Shown: in pieces, positions 32,453 to 42,547 of the stretch | Numbering within the stretch: the first letter of the stretch is position 1 | How the letters are laid out: every line of letters begins with the position of its first letter | NCBI RefSeq assembly: GCF_003313505.1 | Contig: NZ_QMHO01000006.1 | Span: forward strand, 1 to 64,000 | Direction: 5' to 3' | DNA length: 64,000 nucleotides | Source: Pedobacter nanyangensis | GTDB lineage: Bacteria; Bacteroidota; Bacteroidia; Sphingobacteriales; Sphingobacteriaceae | Notes under the pieces: model-generated | The model's database searches: none | What the model was told of the DNA's origin: nothing | Seen by the model: only the letters and a program-made list of their open reading frames with translations | Program-made: the position numbers and the translations under genes

Positions 32453-34171
32453 ATGCAAACCGAAATCTTAGGCATCATAGCCACCTTTGCCCTTACGCTT
32501 CTCATTGGCATCCCTTTGGGCAGTTATATGGCAAAGGTATTTGCTGGCCAACGCGTATGGACAAACGTGCTGGCTCCTCTTGAAAAATTGATCTATAAAC
32601 TCTCAGGCATCAATCCAGCCGAACAAATGGATTGGAAGCAACATCTTAAAGCCATGCTCACCATTAACGCATTATGGTTGGTATATGGCTTTTTCGTTTT
32701 GATCAATCAGGATAAACTCCCGCTTAACCCTGATGGTAACCCCGCCATGTCGCCACACTTGGCATTCAATACCATTATCAGCTTTGTGGTGAACTGTAAC
32801 TTACAGCACTATAGTGGCGAAAGTGGCGTGAGCTATTTGGTACAGCACTTTATTCTCATGTTCCTGCATTTTGTTTCCGCGGCAACAGGTATGGCTATCG
32901 CCATCTCTTTCTTTAAAGCCTTTAAGGAAAAAACTACTGCTAAGCTGGGCAACTTTTGGCAGCACTTTACGCTATCCATTACCAGAATATTATTACCCAT
33001 AGCTGTAGTGGTTGCCCTTATATTGGCGTTTAATGGCGTTCCTGCTTCTTACGAAGGGAAAGACCAAATCGTGAGTTTACAAGGCGACAGCGTGTCGATA
33101 AGTAGAGGTCCCGCAGCGCCAATGGTGGCCATTAAACATTTGGGAACTAACGGAGGGGGTTGGTTTGGTGCGAACTCGGCCCATCCGTTAGAAAACCCTA
33201 ATTACCTTACCAACATGACCGAGGCCATTGCCCAAATGATTATCCCTATTGCAATGGTGATTGCTTTTGGTTTGTTCATTGGTCGTAAAAAACTGGCCTG
33301 GTCTATTTTCGGTGTCATGACGGTAGGTTTCCTACTCCTCCTGCTCCCTACCCTACAAAGCGAACTGGGCGGGAATCCGAACATTGCCAAAATGGGCATT
33401 ACCCAAACAACAGGTGCGATGGAAGGGAAAGAAGTACGTTTTGGCCCAGCTGCTAGTGCTTACTGGAGTACCATTACTACGGTAGTGAGTACAGGCTCTG
33501 TCAACAGTATGCACGACAGCACCATGCCACTCACGGGTTTGTACCAATTATTAGCCATGATGATCAATGCCATTTATGGCGGCTGTGGGGTTGGCTTGCT
33601 CAACTATTTTGTTTACCTCGTGATTGCGGTATTTATCGCAGGGCTGATGGTAGGCAGAACACCCGAGTTTTTGGGTCACAAGTTAGAAGCCAGGGAAGTG
33701 AAAATTGCCGCCTTGGTTACTTTAATCAGTCCTTTTTTAATCATGTGCGGTACCGCCTTGGCAGCATACACTTTCACCCAATACGGACAAGCACCTTGGG
33801 AAGTAGCCCCTTCGGCATGGCTTAATAACCCTAGTTTTCACGGCTTTTCTGAAATGCTGTACGAAGTGACTTCATCTAACGCTAACAATGGCTCTGGCTT
33901 TGAAGGTTTGGGTGATAATAATACCTTTTGGAATGTACTTACTGGCTTTGTGTTATTATTTGGCCGCTTTATCCCCATCATTGGTCCTTTGGCCATTGCA
34001 GGTTTATTAGCCAAGAAAAAATACATTCCTGAAAGTGCGGGCACCTTGCAAATAGATACCAAAACCTTTGCGCTCATGACCTTCACCATTATTGTGATCC
34101 TCAACGCCCTTTCTTATTTCCCTGCACTGGCCTTAGGCCCTATTGCAGAATACTTTACCATAATCAAATAA
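32453..34171 (+). CDS. kdpA: KdpA, potassium-binding and channel subunit
   Basis: 572 residues, close to the family length (about 557), with roughly ten membrane helices. Typical pore-region segments are [60 protein letters not shown] and [20 protein letters not shown]. KdpA binds K+ with high affinity and passes it to the KdpB transport path. It is membrane-embedded and works with KdpB, KdpC and KdpF under potassium limitation. It is part of a single sigma-54-driven operon, 4 nt before kdpB. Confidence 0.97.
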   Translation: MQTEILGIIATFALTLLIGIPLGSYMAKVFAGQRVWTNVLAPLEKLIYKLSGINPAEQMDWKQHLKAMLTINALWLVYGFFVLINQDKLPLNPDGNPAMSPHLAFNTIISFVVNCNLQHYSGESGVSYLVQHFILMFLHFVSAATGMAIAISFFKAFKEKTTAKLGNFWQHFTLSITRILLPIAVVVALILAFNGVPASYEGKDQIVSLQGDSVSISRGPAAPMVAIKHLGTNGGGWFGANSAHPLENPNYLTNMTEAIAQMIIPIAMVIAFGLFIGRKKLAWSIFGVMTVGFLLLLLPTLQSELGGNPNIAKMGITQTTGAMEGKEVRFGPAASAYWSTITTVVSTGSVNSMHDSTMPLTGLYQLLAMMINAIYGGCGVGLLNYFVYLVIAVFIAGLMVGRTPEFLGHKLEAREVKIAALVTLISPFLIMCGTALAAYTFTQYGQAPWEVAPSAWLNNPSFHGFSEMLYEVTSSNANNGSGFEGLGDNNTFWNVLTGFVLLFGRFIPIIGPLAIAGLLAKKKYIPESAGTLQIDTKTFALMTFTIIVILNALSYFPALALGPIAEYFTIIK

Positions 34172-34175
34172 AACG

Positions 34176-36209
34176 ATGGAACATCAATCTTCACGGCTAT
34201 TAAATGCTAGCCTAGTTAGCGTAGCCGTTAAACAATCTTTTGTAAAACTTAACCCGCTCAGCATGGTGAAAAATCCGGTAATGTTTACCGTTGAAATTGG
34301 TACCATCATTATGGCAGGGGTAAGTATATATAGTTTAAACAACAGTTCGCAAGGTAGCTTTGCCTATAACCTTTGTATATTTCTAGTGCTTTTTGCTACC
34401 CTATTATTTGCCAATTTTGCGGAGGCCATTGCCGAAGCCCGTGGTAAAGCACAGGCCGATAGCTTACGTAAAACAAGGGAAGAAACGCCTGCACGTTTGC
34501 TTTTGGCCGACGGTAGCATTAAAGCCATTTCTAGTAATGCGCTCCAAAAGGAGGATATTTTTATCTGCGATGCAGGAGAAATTATCCCTACGGATGGTGA
34601 AATTATAGCAGGCATTGCCACCATCGATGAAAGTGCCATTACTGGCGAATCGGCTCCGGTGATCAGGGAAGCTGGGGGCGATAAGTCTTCGGTAACTGGA
34701 GGTACAAAAGTACTTTCTGATCAGATTAAAGTAAAAGTAACCGCACAACCTGGCGAAAGCTTTTTGGATAAAATGATTGCCTTGGTGGAAGGTGCCTCTA
34801 GACAAAAAACACCTAATGAAATTGCCCTTACCATCCTTTTAGCCAGTTTCACCCTTATTTTCATTATTGTTTGCGTGACTTTAAAGCCATTTGCCGGTTA
34901 TGCGCAAACGCCCATCACCATTGCGGCTCTCATTGCACTGTTTGTATGTTTAATTCCCACCACTATTGGCGGACTGCTTTCGGCCATTGGTATTGCAGGA
35001 ATGGACAGGGCCTTACGTGCCAATGTGATTACCAAATCGGGCAAGGCCGTGGAAACCGCGGGCGACATTGATGTATTGCTTTTGGACAAAACAGGTACCA
35101 TTACCATTGGCAATAGAAAAGCTACCGCATTTTATCCAATACCAGAGGTAGATGAATTAGAGTTCATCAGGTTAGCTGCCTTAGCCTCCCTAGCCGATCA
35201 AACACCAGAAGGGAAATCAATTTTGGAACTGGCACAAAACACCTATCCTAATGTGGTATTAACCCCGCCTAGCAATGCCACTTTCATTGCCTTTACTGCC
35301 GAAACACGCGCTAGCGGAATTGACACTGCCGATGGGCTAAGCATCAGAAAAGGTTCTTTTGACGCCATGAAACTCTTTGCGCAAAAGCACCAGTTTGAAA
35401 TGCCTTCAGCATTAATTGTGCAGGTAAAACACATTGCCGAAAATGGCGGTACTCCCTTAGTATTAAGCAGGAATCATCAGCCTTTAGGTGTGATAGAATT
35501 ACAGGACATCATTAAACCAGGCATCAGCGAACGCTTTGAGCGCTTGCGTAAAATGGGGGTTAAAACCGTGATGGTAACGGGCGATAATCCTTTAACCGCC
35601 AAATACATTGCCCAAAAAGCTGGGGTAGACGATTTTATTGCCGAGGCAAAGCCCGAAGATAAGATGAACTACATTAAAGCCGAGCAACAAACAGGCAAAC
35701 TGGTAGCCATGATGGGCGATGGCACCAATGACGCACCAGCCTTGGCACAGGCAGATGTGGGTGTAGCCATGAACAGCGGTACCCAAGCGGCTAAAGAAGC
35801 AGGTAACATGGTGGATTTAGATAACGACCCTACCAAGCTGATTGAAATTGTGGAAATAGGTAAACAACTGCTGATCACCAGGGGTACCTTAACTACTTTT
35901 TCTATTGCCAATGATGTGGCCAAGTATTTTGCCATTGTTCCAGCACTCTTTATTGCGGCTATTCCAGCTTTGCAAGGTTTAAACATCATGGGCCTTAAAA
36001 GTCCAGAAAGCGCCATCCTTTCGGCAGTGATTTTTAATGCCATTATTATTCCACTGCTTATTCCGTTGGCACTAAAAGGAGTTGCCTACAAGCCTATCGG
36101 AGCCAGTGCATTGCTACGCCGTAACCTATTCATTTATGGTTTAGGTGGTATTGTAGCTCCTTTTGTAGGCATTAAATTAATTGATTTATGTATTGGCTTA
36201 TTTATTTAA
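34176..36209 (+). CDS. kdpB: KdpB, P-type ATPase subunit
   Basis: 677 residues. Contains the phosphorylation motif [10 protein letters not shown], the actuator loop TGESAP, the hinge motif [14 protein letters not shown] and [10 protein letters not shown], all diagnostic for P-type ATPases, and the KdpB N-terminus ([20 protein letters not shown]). It hydrolyses ATP to drive K+ import through the KdpFABC complex. Catalytic residues all appear intact. It is translated with kdpA and followed by kdpC after 12 nt. Confidence 0.97.
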   Translation: MEHQSSRLLNASLVSVAVKQSFVKLNPLSMVKNPVMFTVEIGTIIMAGVSIYSLNNSSQGSFAYNLCIFLVLFATLLFANFAEAIAEARGKAQADSLRKTREETPARLLLADGSIKAISSNALQKEDIFICDAGEIIPTDGEIIAGIATIDESAITGESAPVIREAGGDKSSVTGGTKVLSDQIKVKVTAQPGESFLDKMIALVEGASRQKTPNEIALTILLASFTLIFIIVCVTLKPFAGYAQTPITIAALIALFVCLIPTTIGGLLSAIGIAGMDRALRANVITKSGKAVETAGDIDVLLLDKTGTITIGNRKATAFYPIPEVDELEFIRLAALASLADQTPEGKSILELAQNTYPNVVLTPPSNATFIAFTAETRASGIDTADGLSIRKGSFDAMKLFAQKHQFEMPSALIVQVKHIAENGGTPLVLSRNHQPLGVIELQDIIKPGISERFERLRKMGVKTVMVTGDNPLTAKYIAQKAGVDDFIAEAKPEDKMNYIKAEQQTGKLVAMMGDGTNDAPALAQADVGVAMNSGTQAAKEAGNMVDLDNDPTKLIEIVEIGKQLLITRGTLTTFSIANDVAKYFAIVPALFIAAIPALQGLNIMGLKSPESAILSAVIFNAIIIPLLIPLALKGVAYKPIGASALLRRNLFIYGLGGIVAPFVGIKLIDLCIGLFI

Positions 36210-36221
36210 GCCCTAATCATT

Positions 36222-36794
36222 ATGAACATGAAAAAGTATCTTCTTCCATCTATCCGTATTACCCTGGTATTTACCGTAATCCTATGTGTACTCTATCCGC
36301 TATTCATCAGTTTTGCGGCCAAATTAAGCAAAGGACAAGGCAGCGGCGAAAAACTAGAACTCAACGGCAAAGTTGTAGGTTACAAGCAACTTGGACAATC
36401 ATTCAATAAACCCCAATACTTTTGGGGTCGTCCCTCAGCCGTAAATTATAATGCCGCTGGCTCTGGAGGTTCAAACAAAGGCCCAACCAATGCCGACTAT
36501 CTCAAAGAAGTGAACAACAGGGTCGACACCTTGTTGAAATACCACCATGGCCTACAAAAAAGCGATATTCCAGCAGAATTGATTACCGCTTCAGGTAGTG
36601 GCCTTGATCCTAACATCTCTGTTGAAGGTGCAAAAATCCAAGCCAAACGCATTGCTCAATACCGTCAAATCCCCCTATCAAAGGTGATGAAACTCATTGA
36701 TGTACAAACCGAGCAACCATTGCTGGGCCTATTTGGCCCCTCAAAAATTAATGTACTCTCTTTGAACATTGCGCTAGATCAAATTAGTAAATAA
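36222..36794 (+). CDS. kdpC: KdpC, accessory subunit of the potassium ATPase
   Basis: 190 residues. One N-terminal membrane helix (about 8-30), then the periplasmic domain with the family signatures GSGLDPNISVEGAKIQAKRI and GQSFNKPQYFWGRPSAVNYN. KdpC stabilises the complex and increases K+ affinity. The start may be two codons later (MKKYLL), since M-N-M-K allows either. Confidence 0.96.
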   Translation: MNMKKYLLPSIRITLVFTVILCVLYPLFISFAAKLSKGQGSGEKLELNGKVVGYKQLGQSFNKPQYFWGRPSAVNYNAAGSGGSNKGPTNADYLKEVNNRVDTLLKYHHGLQKSDIPAELITASGSGLDPNISVEGAKIQAKRIAQYRQIPLSKVMKLIDVQTEQPLLGLFGPSKINVLSLNIALDQISK

Positions 36795-36829
36795 TATGAA
36801 GCAATGTATTGTCCTTTCTAACTGACCCT

Positions 36830-36912
36830 GAAATAAATTCAGGGTGACGTAAAGTTCGCATTCCGTCATGCTGACCACGAAGTAGCTGCGAAGCAAATTT
36901 ATTTCAGCATCA
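36830..36912. repeat. Palindromic CGTCATGCTGA element between kdpC and the porin gene
   Basis: Contains AAATTCAGGGTGACG and CGTCATGCTGACCACGAAG with TTATTTCAGCATC, an imperfect palindrome of the dispersed type. A related piece lies at about 41612-41660. It sits inside the kdp operon. Confidence 0.6.
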
Positions 36913-36959
36913 GTTTCGAAGTTAGTTCAATAATTCCAACTCAATTTAAAATAACCATC

Positions 36960-38024
36960 ATGAAAAAAATACTTATTTCAGCAGCAACCCTATTATTAGC
37001 CCAATACTCCTTTGCGCAACAATCACCGTTAACCCTATCAGGCTACATCGAAACCTACTACACTTACGACTTTAACAAACCCAGCAATAACCAACGCCCA
37101 GGTTTTATTTACAGTCATAACCGCCATAACGAAGTGAACCTTAATCTTGCTTTTATCAAAGCCAATTACCAAACCGAACAATTGAGGGCCAACCTCGCGG
37201 TAGCCTTAGGCACTTACATGACTGCCAATTATGCCGCAGAACCAGATGTGATGAAAAATGCCTATGAAGCCAATGCAGGGGTTAAGCTCTCCAAAACCGC
37301 TAACCTTTGGCTAGATGCTGGGGTGTTCAGTTCGCACATTGGCTTTGAAAGCGCCATTTCCAAAGACTGCTGGGTGCTTACCCGGAACATTGTTTCTGAA
37401 AATACACCCTATTTTGAAACAGGTGCCAAGTTGAGCTACACTACCGATAATCAAAAATTCAGTGCTACGCTATTATACCTAAACGGTTGGCAGCGCATTA
37501 AACGTGCAGATGGCCAATCGAAACCCGCAGGCGGTTTACAATTGAACTTTAAAGCAAGCGACAAAATCACTTTCAACTATAGCAATTACCTGGGTTACGA
37601 AGGCCAAAACGCAGTGCGCACTCAACGTTTTTACCACAACCTGTATGGTGTTTTTCAGTTAAGCAATCAGTTTGGTGTTACTGCAGGTATTGATTATGGT
37701 ACACAGCAAATAGCCAAAGGCAGCAGCGAAAAGAAAGAAGTACTTGCCCCAGTGATCATTGCCAGATATGCCTTCTCGCCTACTTGGGCATTGGCCGGAA
37801 GATATGAATACTATAAAGACAAACAAGCCATGATCATTACAGGTACTCATCCAGATGGTTTCAAAGTAAACGGCTACTCTTTGAATATCGATTATAGCCC
37901 CTTTAAACAAGCATTACTGCGTTTAGAAGGCAAAGTATATCAAGGCGACCAACAGTTCATCAGGAACAACAATCCTGTAGATTACAATGCAAGCATCACC
38001 ACCAGTTTAGCCATTTCATTTTAA
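36960..38024 (+). CDS. Outer-membrane porin-like protein of the kdp operon
   Basis: 354 residues. The signal peptide ends at SFAQQ and is followed by antiparallel strands rich in Tyr, Phe and Asn (LSGYIETYYTYDFNKPSNNQ), ending with TTSLAISF, whose terminal Phe marks an outer-membrane barrel. Residues such as HNRHNEVNLNLAFIKANYQT are typical of the porin family that accompanies Bacteroidota kdp operons. It may let K+ through the outer membrane. It is followed 4 nt later by the KdpD sensor gene. Confidence 0.85.
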   Translation: MKKILISAATLLLAQYSFAQQSPLTLSGYIETYYTYDFNKPSNNQRPGFIYSHNRHNEVNLNLAFIKANYQTEQLRANLAVALGTYMTANYAAEPDVMKNAYEANAGVKLSKTANLWLDAGVFSSHIGFESAISKDCWVLTRNIVSENTPYFETGAKLSYTTDNQKFSATLLYLNGWQRIKRADGQSKPAGGLQLNFKASDKITFNYSNYLGYEGQNAVRTQRFYHNLYGVFQLSNQFGVTAGIDYGTQQIAKGSSEKKEVLAPVIIARYAFSPTWALAGRYEYYKDKQAMIITGTHPDGFKVNGYSLNIDYSPFKQALLRLEGKVYQGDQQFIRNNNPVDYNASITTSLAISF

Positions 38025-38028
38025 AAAC

Positions 38029-39147
38029 ATGTCAGCAAATTCTCCATCCCACACTCATTTCCTTGAGCTACTGCAAAAATCAAAGCGTGGCCATCTCAAA
38101 ATTTACTTGGGCATGAGCGCTGGCGTGGGGAAAACCTATCGGATGCTGCAAGAAGCCCATAGCCTATTGCAGCATCATATTGATGTTCAGATTGCCTATG
38201 TAGAAACCCACGGCCGTACCGAAACGGAAACCTTGGTAAAAGGTTTGCCGCTCATTCCACGTACCCAATTATTCCATAAGGGCAAGGCCTTAGAAGAATT
38301 AGACTTACAAGCGGTACTCATCAGACATCCCGAAGTGGTAGTGGTTGATGAATTGGCACACCATAACATTCCGGGAAGCAAAAACGAAAAGCGCTGGCAA
38401 GATGTGGTTGATATTTTAGATGCTGGGATCTCGGTGATTACTGCGGTAAACATCCAACATTTGGACAGCCTGAGTGAAAGGATGCTACAAATCAGTGGCA
38501 TTACCATTACCGAAACCATCCCCGACCAATTACTTAAAATAGCTGACGAAGTGGTTAATATCGATTTAAGTGTAGATGAACTGATTGACAGGCTTAAAGC
38601 TGGAAAAATTTATCAGGAAGATAAAATTAATAGGGCTTTGGCTCATTTCTTTAAAAAGGAAACCATTATACAGCTCCGCGAACAGGCTTTAAGTACCGTG
38701 GCTTCTTATCTAGATCAAAAGATTACACAAAGGCATTTGGGCAATGTAAGGCAGGAACGCTTTTTAGCTTGTATCTCTTCCAACTGGAAAACCGCACAAT
38801 TTATCATTCGTAAAACCGCAAAACTGGCCAATTATTATCGCTCGCCATGGATGGTGCTGTATGTACAAACAGAAAACGAGCAGCTCAATAAAATTGCCTT
38901 GGATAAACAGCGACATCTCATCAACAACTTTAAACTGGCTACAGAACTAGGTGCCGAAGTAATGAAGGTAAAAAGCAATCAGGTAGCACAAGCCATTATT
39001 GAGGTAGTGAACGAAAAGAAAATTACCACACTTTGCATAGGCAAGCCACATTTCCATTGGTTCAACCTCATTACCCGTCGCTATCTTTTAAATAAATTAT
39101 TAAAAAACATCGCCAACCGAAGTATCGATTTGGTAATTTTATCCTAA
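38029..39147 (+). CDS. kdpD: KdpD-type soluble sensor, without kinase or membrane domains
   Basis: 372 residues: the N-terminal KdpD sensor domain with Walker A GMSAGVGKTYRM and the signature VVVDELAHHNIPGSKNEKRW, then a Usp-like domain (about 245-372, with CIGKPHFHWFN). Full-length E. coli KdpD is about 894 residues with four membrane helices and a kinase. None is present here, so signalling must go through the next gene, 10 nt on. In Firmicutes the Usp domain binds c-di-AMP. That role here is inference. It is a lineage-specific dismantled KdpD, not a truncation, since the neighbour supplies a kinase. Confidence 0.9.
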   Translation: MSANSPSHTHFLELLQKSKRGHLKIYLGMSAGVGKTYRMLQEAHSLLQHHIDVQIAYVETHGRTETETLVKGLPLIPRTQLFHKGKALEELDLQAVLIRHPEVVVVDELAHHNIPGSKNEKRWQDVVDILDAGISVITAVNIQHLDSLSERMLQISGITITETIPDQLLKIADEVVNIDLSVDELIDRLKAGKIYQEDKINRALAHFFKKETIIQLREQALSTVASYLDQKITQRHLGNVRQERFLACISSNWKTAQFIIRKTAKLANYYRSPWMVLYVQTENEQLNKIALDKQRHLINNFKLATELGAEVMKVKSNQVAQAIIEVVNEKKITTLCIGKPHFHWFNLITRRYLLNKLLKNIANRSIDLVILS

Positions 39148-39157
39148 TTCAAACGCC

Positions 39158-40888
39158 ATGAAGCTTAAAACAAAACTCAGGCTGGGCATTGGTTTCCTTT
39201 TTATCATTTTGATATTATTTGGAGCCATTTCCCTGTACCAAATCAATCGCATTTCTGAAAGTGCCGCATTGATTTTAAAAGACAACAACCACTCCCTGCA
39301 ATATGCCAAGGCCATGCGCCTGCTCCTTGATCAGGATAGTTTGAAGAGCGATGCTTCTAAAACGGCGTTTGCAAAACTACTCAACCAAGAAAGGCAAAAC
39401 ATTACCGAAGCTGGTGAAGGCAATGCTGTGGCGGAATTGGAAAAAGCTTATGGTCGTTTACAGCAACAAACGAATGCCAACGAACTGGCCAACATTAAAG
39501 CCGCTATTTATCAGATAGAAGACCTGAATATGCAGGCCATTGTAAGTAAAAGTCAGCAGTCGGAGAAAACCGTGGCACAATCTACCTTATACCTTGGTTT
39601 GGCAGCCTTCATTTTCTTTCTTATTCTATTCACCTTCATTGTGAGCTTTCCAGGATTCATTGCCAATCCCCTAGCCCAATTACTAGAGGGGATCAAGGAA
39701 ATTTCTCTGAAAAACTATAAACAACGCCTGCATATTAAAGGTACCGACGAATTTACGCAACTGGCTACCGCCTTTAACGACATGGCCAAAAAACTAGACC
39801 AATGGGAAAACAGTAATGTGGCCAAGCTTACCTCAGAAAAACTACGCATAGAAACCATTATTGAACAAATGCAGGATGCTGTGGTAGGAATTGATGAAAA
39901 GGGCACGGTTATCTTTCTCAACAAACTAGCCAGCGAATTATTGAATTTGGAAGCAGGCCTAATGCTGGGTAAAAATGTAGCGGAAGTGACCAAACAGAAC
40001 TCGCTACTACAAACCATTATCGAAAAAAAGGACAGTACTCTGCTACAGATCGTGCTAAACCAAAAACCTCAATTTTTCAGTGTACAACGTAACGACATTA
40101 CTATCCCTGAAACTTTCGATGCAGACCAGGACATTGCCTTTACAGAAAAACCTGCGGGCAAGGTATTCGTGCTTAAAAACGTGACTGATTTTAAGGAACT
40201 AGATCAGGCCAAAACCAATTTTATGGCCACTATTTCGCATGAACTGAAAACCCCTATATCTTCTATCAAAATGAGCTTAAAGCTATTGGAAGATAGCAGA
40301 GTGGGCCAATTGAACCAAGAGCAGCATCACATGATCAACCACATTAACGATGATGCCAACAGGCTGCTTAAAATAACGGGAGAGCTGTTAGATCTTGCAC
40401 AGGTAGAAACGGGCAACATCAAGCTTAACATCCAGCAAAGCGATGCCAAACAGATATTAGATTATGCCCTAAATGCCGTTAAATTACAGATGCAGCAAAA
40501 GCAGATTGCCGTAAAATTATCTGTTCCAGCACAATTGCCTACTTTAAATGCCGATCAGGAAAAATCTGCCTGGGTACTGGTTAATTTCCTTAGCAATGCC
40601 ATTAGGTACAGCGGAACCAACTCCAACATCGACATTACGTTAAAGGAAGCGGAGCAGATGTTGGTTTTCAGTGTCCGCGATTACGGAAAAGGCATAGAAG
40701 CACAATATAAAAACGAATTGTTCAAACGCTATTTCCAAGTACCCACAGATGGGCAACATAAATCGGGTTCGGGCCTAGGTTTGAGTATCTCCAAAGATTT
40801 CATTGAAGCTCAGCAAGGAAAAATATGGGTAGAGAGTGAATTGGGCGAAGGCAGTACTTTTAGTTTTTCGTTGCCTATCTTATCTTGA
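39158..40888 (+). CDS. Membrane histidine kinase (HAMP-PAS-HisKA-HATPase), partner of the KdpD sensor
   Basis: 576 residues. TM1 (about 8-28), a helical periplasmic domain, TM2 (about 143-166), HAMP (about 167-220), a PAS-like segment (IIEQMQDAVVGIDEKGTVIF), phospho-His in ATISHELKTPISSIKMSLKL and the ATPase N/G boxes (LVNFLSNAIRY, VRDYGKGI, GSGLGLSISKDF). It probably receives the KdpD-domain signal and phosphorylates the NtrC-type regulator encoded upstream. The pairing is inferred from synteny. It is the last gene of the kdp operon. Confidence 0.88.
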   Translation: MKLKTKLRLGIGFLFIILILFGAISLYQINRISESAALILKDNNHSLQYAKAMRLLLDQDSLKSDASKTAFAKLLNQERQNITEAGEGNAVAELEKAYGRLQQQTNANELANIKAAIYQIEDLNMQAIVSKSQQSEKTVAQSTLYLGLAAFIFFLILFTFIVSFPGFIANPLAQLLEGIKEISLKNYKQRLHIKGTDEFTQLATAFNDMAKKLDQWENSNVAKLTSEKLRIETIIEQMQDAVVGIDEKGTVIFLNKLASELLNLEAGLMLGKNVAEVTKQNSLLQTIIEKKDSTLLQIVLNQKPQFFSVQRNDITIPETFDADQDIAFTEKPAGKVFVLKNVTDFKELDQAKTNFMATISHELKTPISSIKMSLKLLEDSRVGQLNQEQHHMINHINDDANRLLKITGELLDLAQVETGNIKLNIQQSDAKQILDYALNAVKLQMQQKQIAVKLSVPAQLPTLNADQEKSAWVLVNFLSNAIRYSGTNSNIDITLKEAEQMLVFSVRDYGKGIEAQYKNELFKRYFQVPTDGQHKSGSGLGLSISKDFIEAQQGKIWVESELGEGSTFSFSLPILS

Positions 40889-40910
40889 TAACTGGTTATT
40901 AAAGCAATAG

Positions 40911-41048
40911 ATGAAAATAAAAAAACAGTAAAAACAATTTGGCTACCAGTGGTATCTGATACGGGACAATGAAGTGATTTGGATCGGCTATGGCAAACAT
41001 TTGACAGAAGAAAACCTTCAGGGAGTGATCGATCGCAAATTTCCTTAA
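40911..41048 (+). pseudogene. Small gene with an in-frame stop at codon 7
   Basis: ATG at 40911 opens M-K-I-K-K-Q, then TAA, then an open and well-composed stretch beginning KQFGYQWYLIRDNEVIWIGY and continuing GKHLTEENLQGVIDRKFP to TAA 41046-41048. Replacing the stop would give a 45-residue protein. No family recognised. It is either a recently broken small gene or a real one that starts at a rare codon after the stop. The rest of 40889-41370 contains no other gene, only a weak hairpin (TACCCCT, 41275-41297). Confidence 0.5.
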
Positions 41049-41370
41049 TATCACGCATTGTTGCCACATACAAAACAATGCCAAAGCATTTTTGGTAAAA
41101 ACGATAAATCCTTAATGGCATTTTATAAAATTGAACCTTACACCAATCTTTGCTTGGCAAGCATAACAATACCCCGAAATACTCATGAAACCCTCCTGCC
41201 AGCGGTAGGAACAAATGATAGCTTAATCATCGATTAAAAGTCCCAACTATCAATTGACAATAAATATTGAAATTTACCCCTGCAAATTGTAGGGGTATTT
41301 TGTTAATCGCCTAATTACACCTTGCTAAGACAAGAACTACAGGTGCTATTACCCCATCCATAACAGGTCA

Positions 41371-41407
41371 AAAAAAAGCCACCATACTAATCGTATCGTG
41401 GCTTTTA
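41371..41407 (-). terminator. Terminator downstream of tRNA-Leu
   Basis: On the minus strand AAAAGCCAC, a 15-nt loop, GTGGCTTTTTTTT. It starts only 4 nt past the tRNA end. Confidence 0.85.
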
Positions 41408-41410
41408 CAG

Positions 41411-41494
41411 TGCCCAGGAGCAGATTCGAACTGCCACGCCGTTGCCAGCGCCACCCCCTCAAGATGGTGCGTCTACCAATTTCGCCACCTGGGC
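41411..41494 (-). tRNA. tRNA-Leu (GAG anticodon)
   Basis: 84 nt. The acceptor pairs GCCCAGG/CCTGGGC, the D-arm holds GAAATTGGTAGAC, the anticodon stem is CCATC/GGTGG with loop TTGAGGG (anticodon GAG), a class-II long variable arm and TTCGAAT in the T loop. CCA is not encoded (AC follows). Confidence 0.96.
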
Positions 41495-41693
41495 ATCTTG
41501 ATGCTGCAAAGATATCATTTGAATTGAAAAAAAAAGCGGCGAATGTTAAATTGTTTTTGGAACCCTAAAGGTTGATCAAATCGTTCTCATAAATATCTAA
41601 AGTTGGTGCTGACCTGTAGCGAAGCGACAAGCTATGAAGTAAAATAAATTCAGCATGACGCTACGTTTAGAATGATTGCAACCAAAAAACAAA

Positions 41694-42455
41694 CTAAAGC
41701 TCAATCGTCAAACCATCGTAAGCCAACTTAATATGTGCTGGCAATTCCTTGCTCACCTCTTCATGCAATCCCAAGTTATGGCTAATGTGGGTAAAATAGG
41801 TCATATCCGCACCTATTTTATCGGCCATTTCAATGGCTTCGGAAAAAGTTAAATGTGAGATATGGTCCTCTTTCTGCAAGGCGTTAAGTACCAAAACCTT
41901 GGTTCCTTTTATCTTCTCTAAAGATTCGTCGCTAATGGTTTTGGCATCGGTGATGTAGGTAAAATCCCCTATCCGATAACCCAATATGGGCAATTTGTAG
42001 TGCATTACCTCAAACGGAATAATAGCAGTTTCCCCAATATCAAACGACTCTCCCGTAATGGTATGCAGGTTAATTTGCGGCAGACCGTGATATTTCACAT
42101 CAGAAAAAATGTATTGGAATTCTCTTTTCAACGCCTCCTGTACCCGCTCGGTTGCAAAAATGTCTATTCGTTTTTTGAGGATATAGTTATAAGGACGAAT
42201 ATCATCCAATCCCGCTACGTGGTCCTTATGCTCATGGGTATACAGAATGGCATCTAGGTCCTCTACCCCTGCCCGCAGCATCTGGTATCTAAAATCGGGG
42301 CCACTATCAATTACAATGCTTTTATCAGCCGTTTTTACCCACACAGAAACCCTTAATCGCTTATCTTTTTTATTGGTAGACTGGCATACCACACATTTAC
42401 AACCAATTACTGGAATGCCTTGTGATGTGCCCGTACCTAAAAAAGTAATCTTCAA
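41694..42455 (-). CDS. MBL-fold metallohydrolase, PhnP-like
   Basis: 253 residues. Metallo-beta-lactamase motifs: GTSQGIPVIGCKCVVCQS at the start (Cys cluster typical of the PhnP branch), HxHxDH in YTHEHKDHVAG and DSGPDFRYQM, then VMHYKLPILGYR and THISHNLGLHEEV. It binds two metals and hydrolyses phosphodiesters. PhnP acts on cyclic ribose phosphates, but no phn genes are nearby, so the substrate is unknown. A TATCTTCG -7-like box (42479-42486) lies 24 nt before its ATG. Confidence 0.88.
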   Translation of the reverse strand: MKITFLGTGTSQGIPVIGCKCVVCQSTNKKDKRLRVSVWVKTADKSIVIDSGPDFRYQMLRAGVEDLDAILYTHEHKDHVAGLDDIRPYNYILKKRIDIFATERVQEALKREFQYIFSDVKYHGLPQINLHTITGESFDIGETAIIPFEVMHYKLPILGYRIGDFTYITDAKTISDESLEKIKGTKVLVLNALQKEDHISHLTFSEAIEMADKIGADMTYFTHISHNLGLHEEVSKELPAHIKLAYDGLTIEL

Positions 42456-42486
42456 AATAGTTGTTCTGCGTGATTTCCGAAGATAA

Positions 42487-42521
42487 TAAAAAAGGGCTTA
42501 AGCTACTAACCTAAACCCCTT
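42487..42521 (-). terminator. Terminator of the lolA-like gene
   Basis: Minus strand AAAGGGGTTTAGG, loop, CTTAAGCCC, TTTTTT. The sequence runs directly into the -7-like box of the MBL gene. Confidence 0.7.
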
Positions 42522-42547
42522 TCGATGTATAATTAATTTTAATTCAG

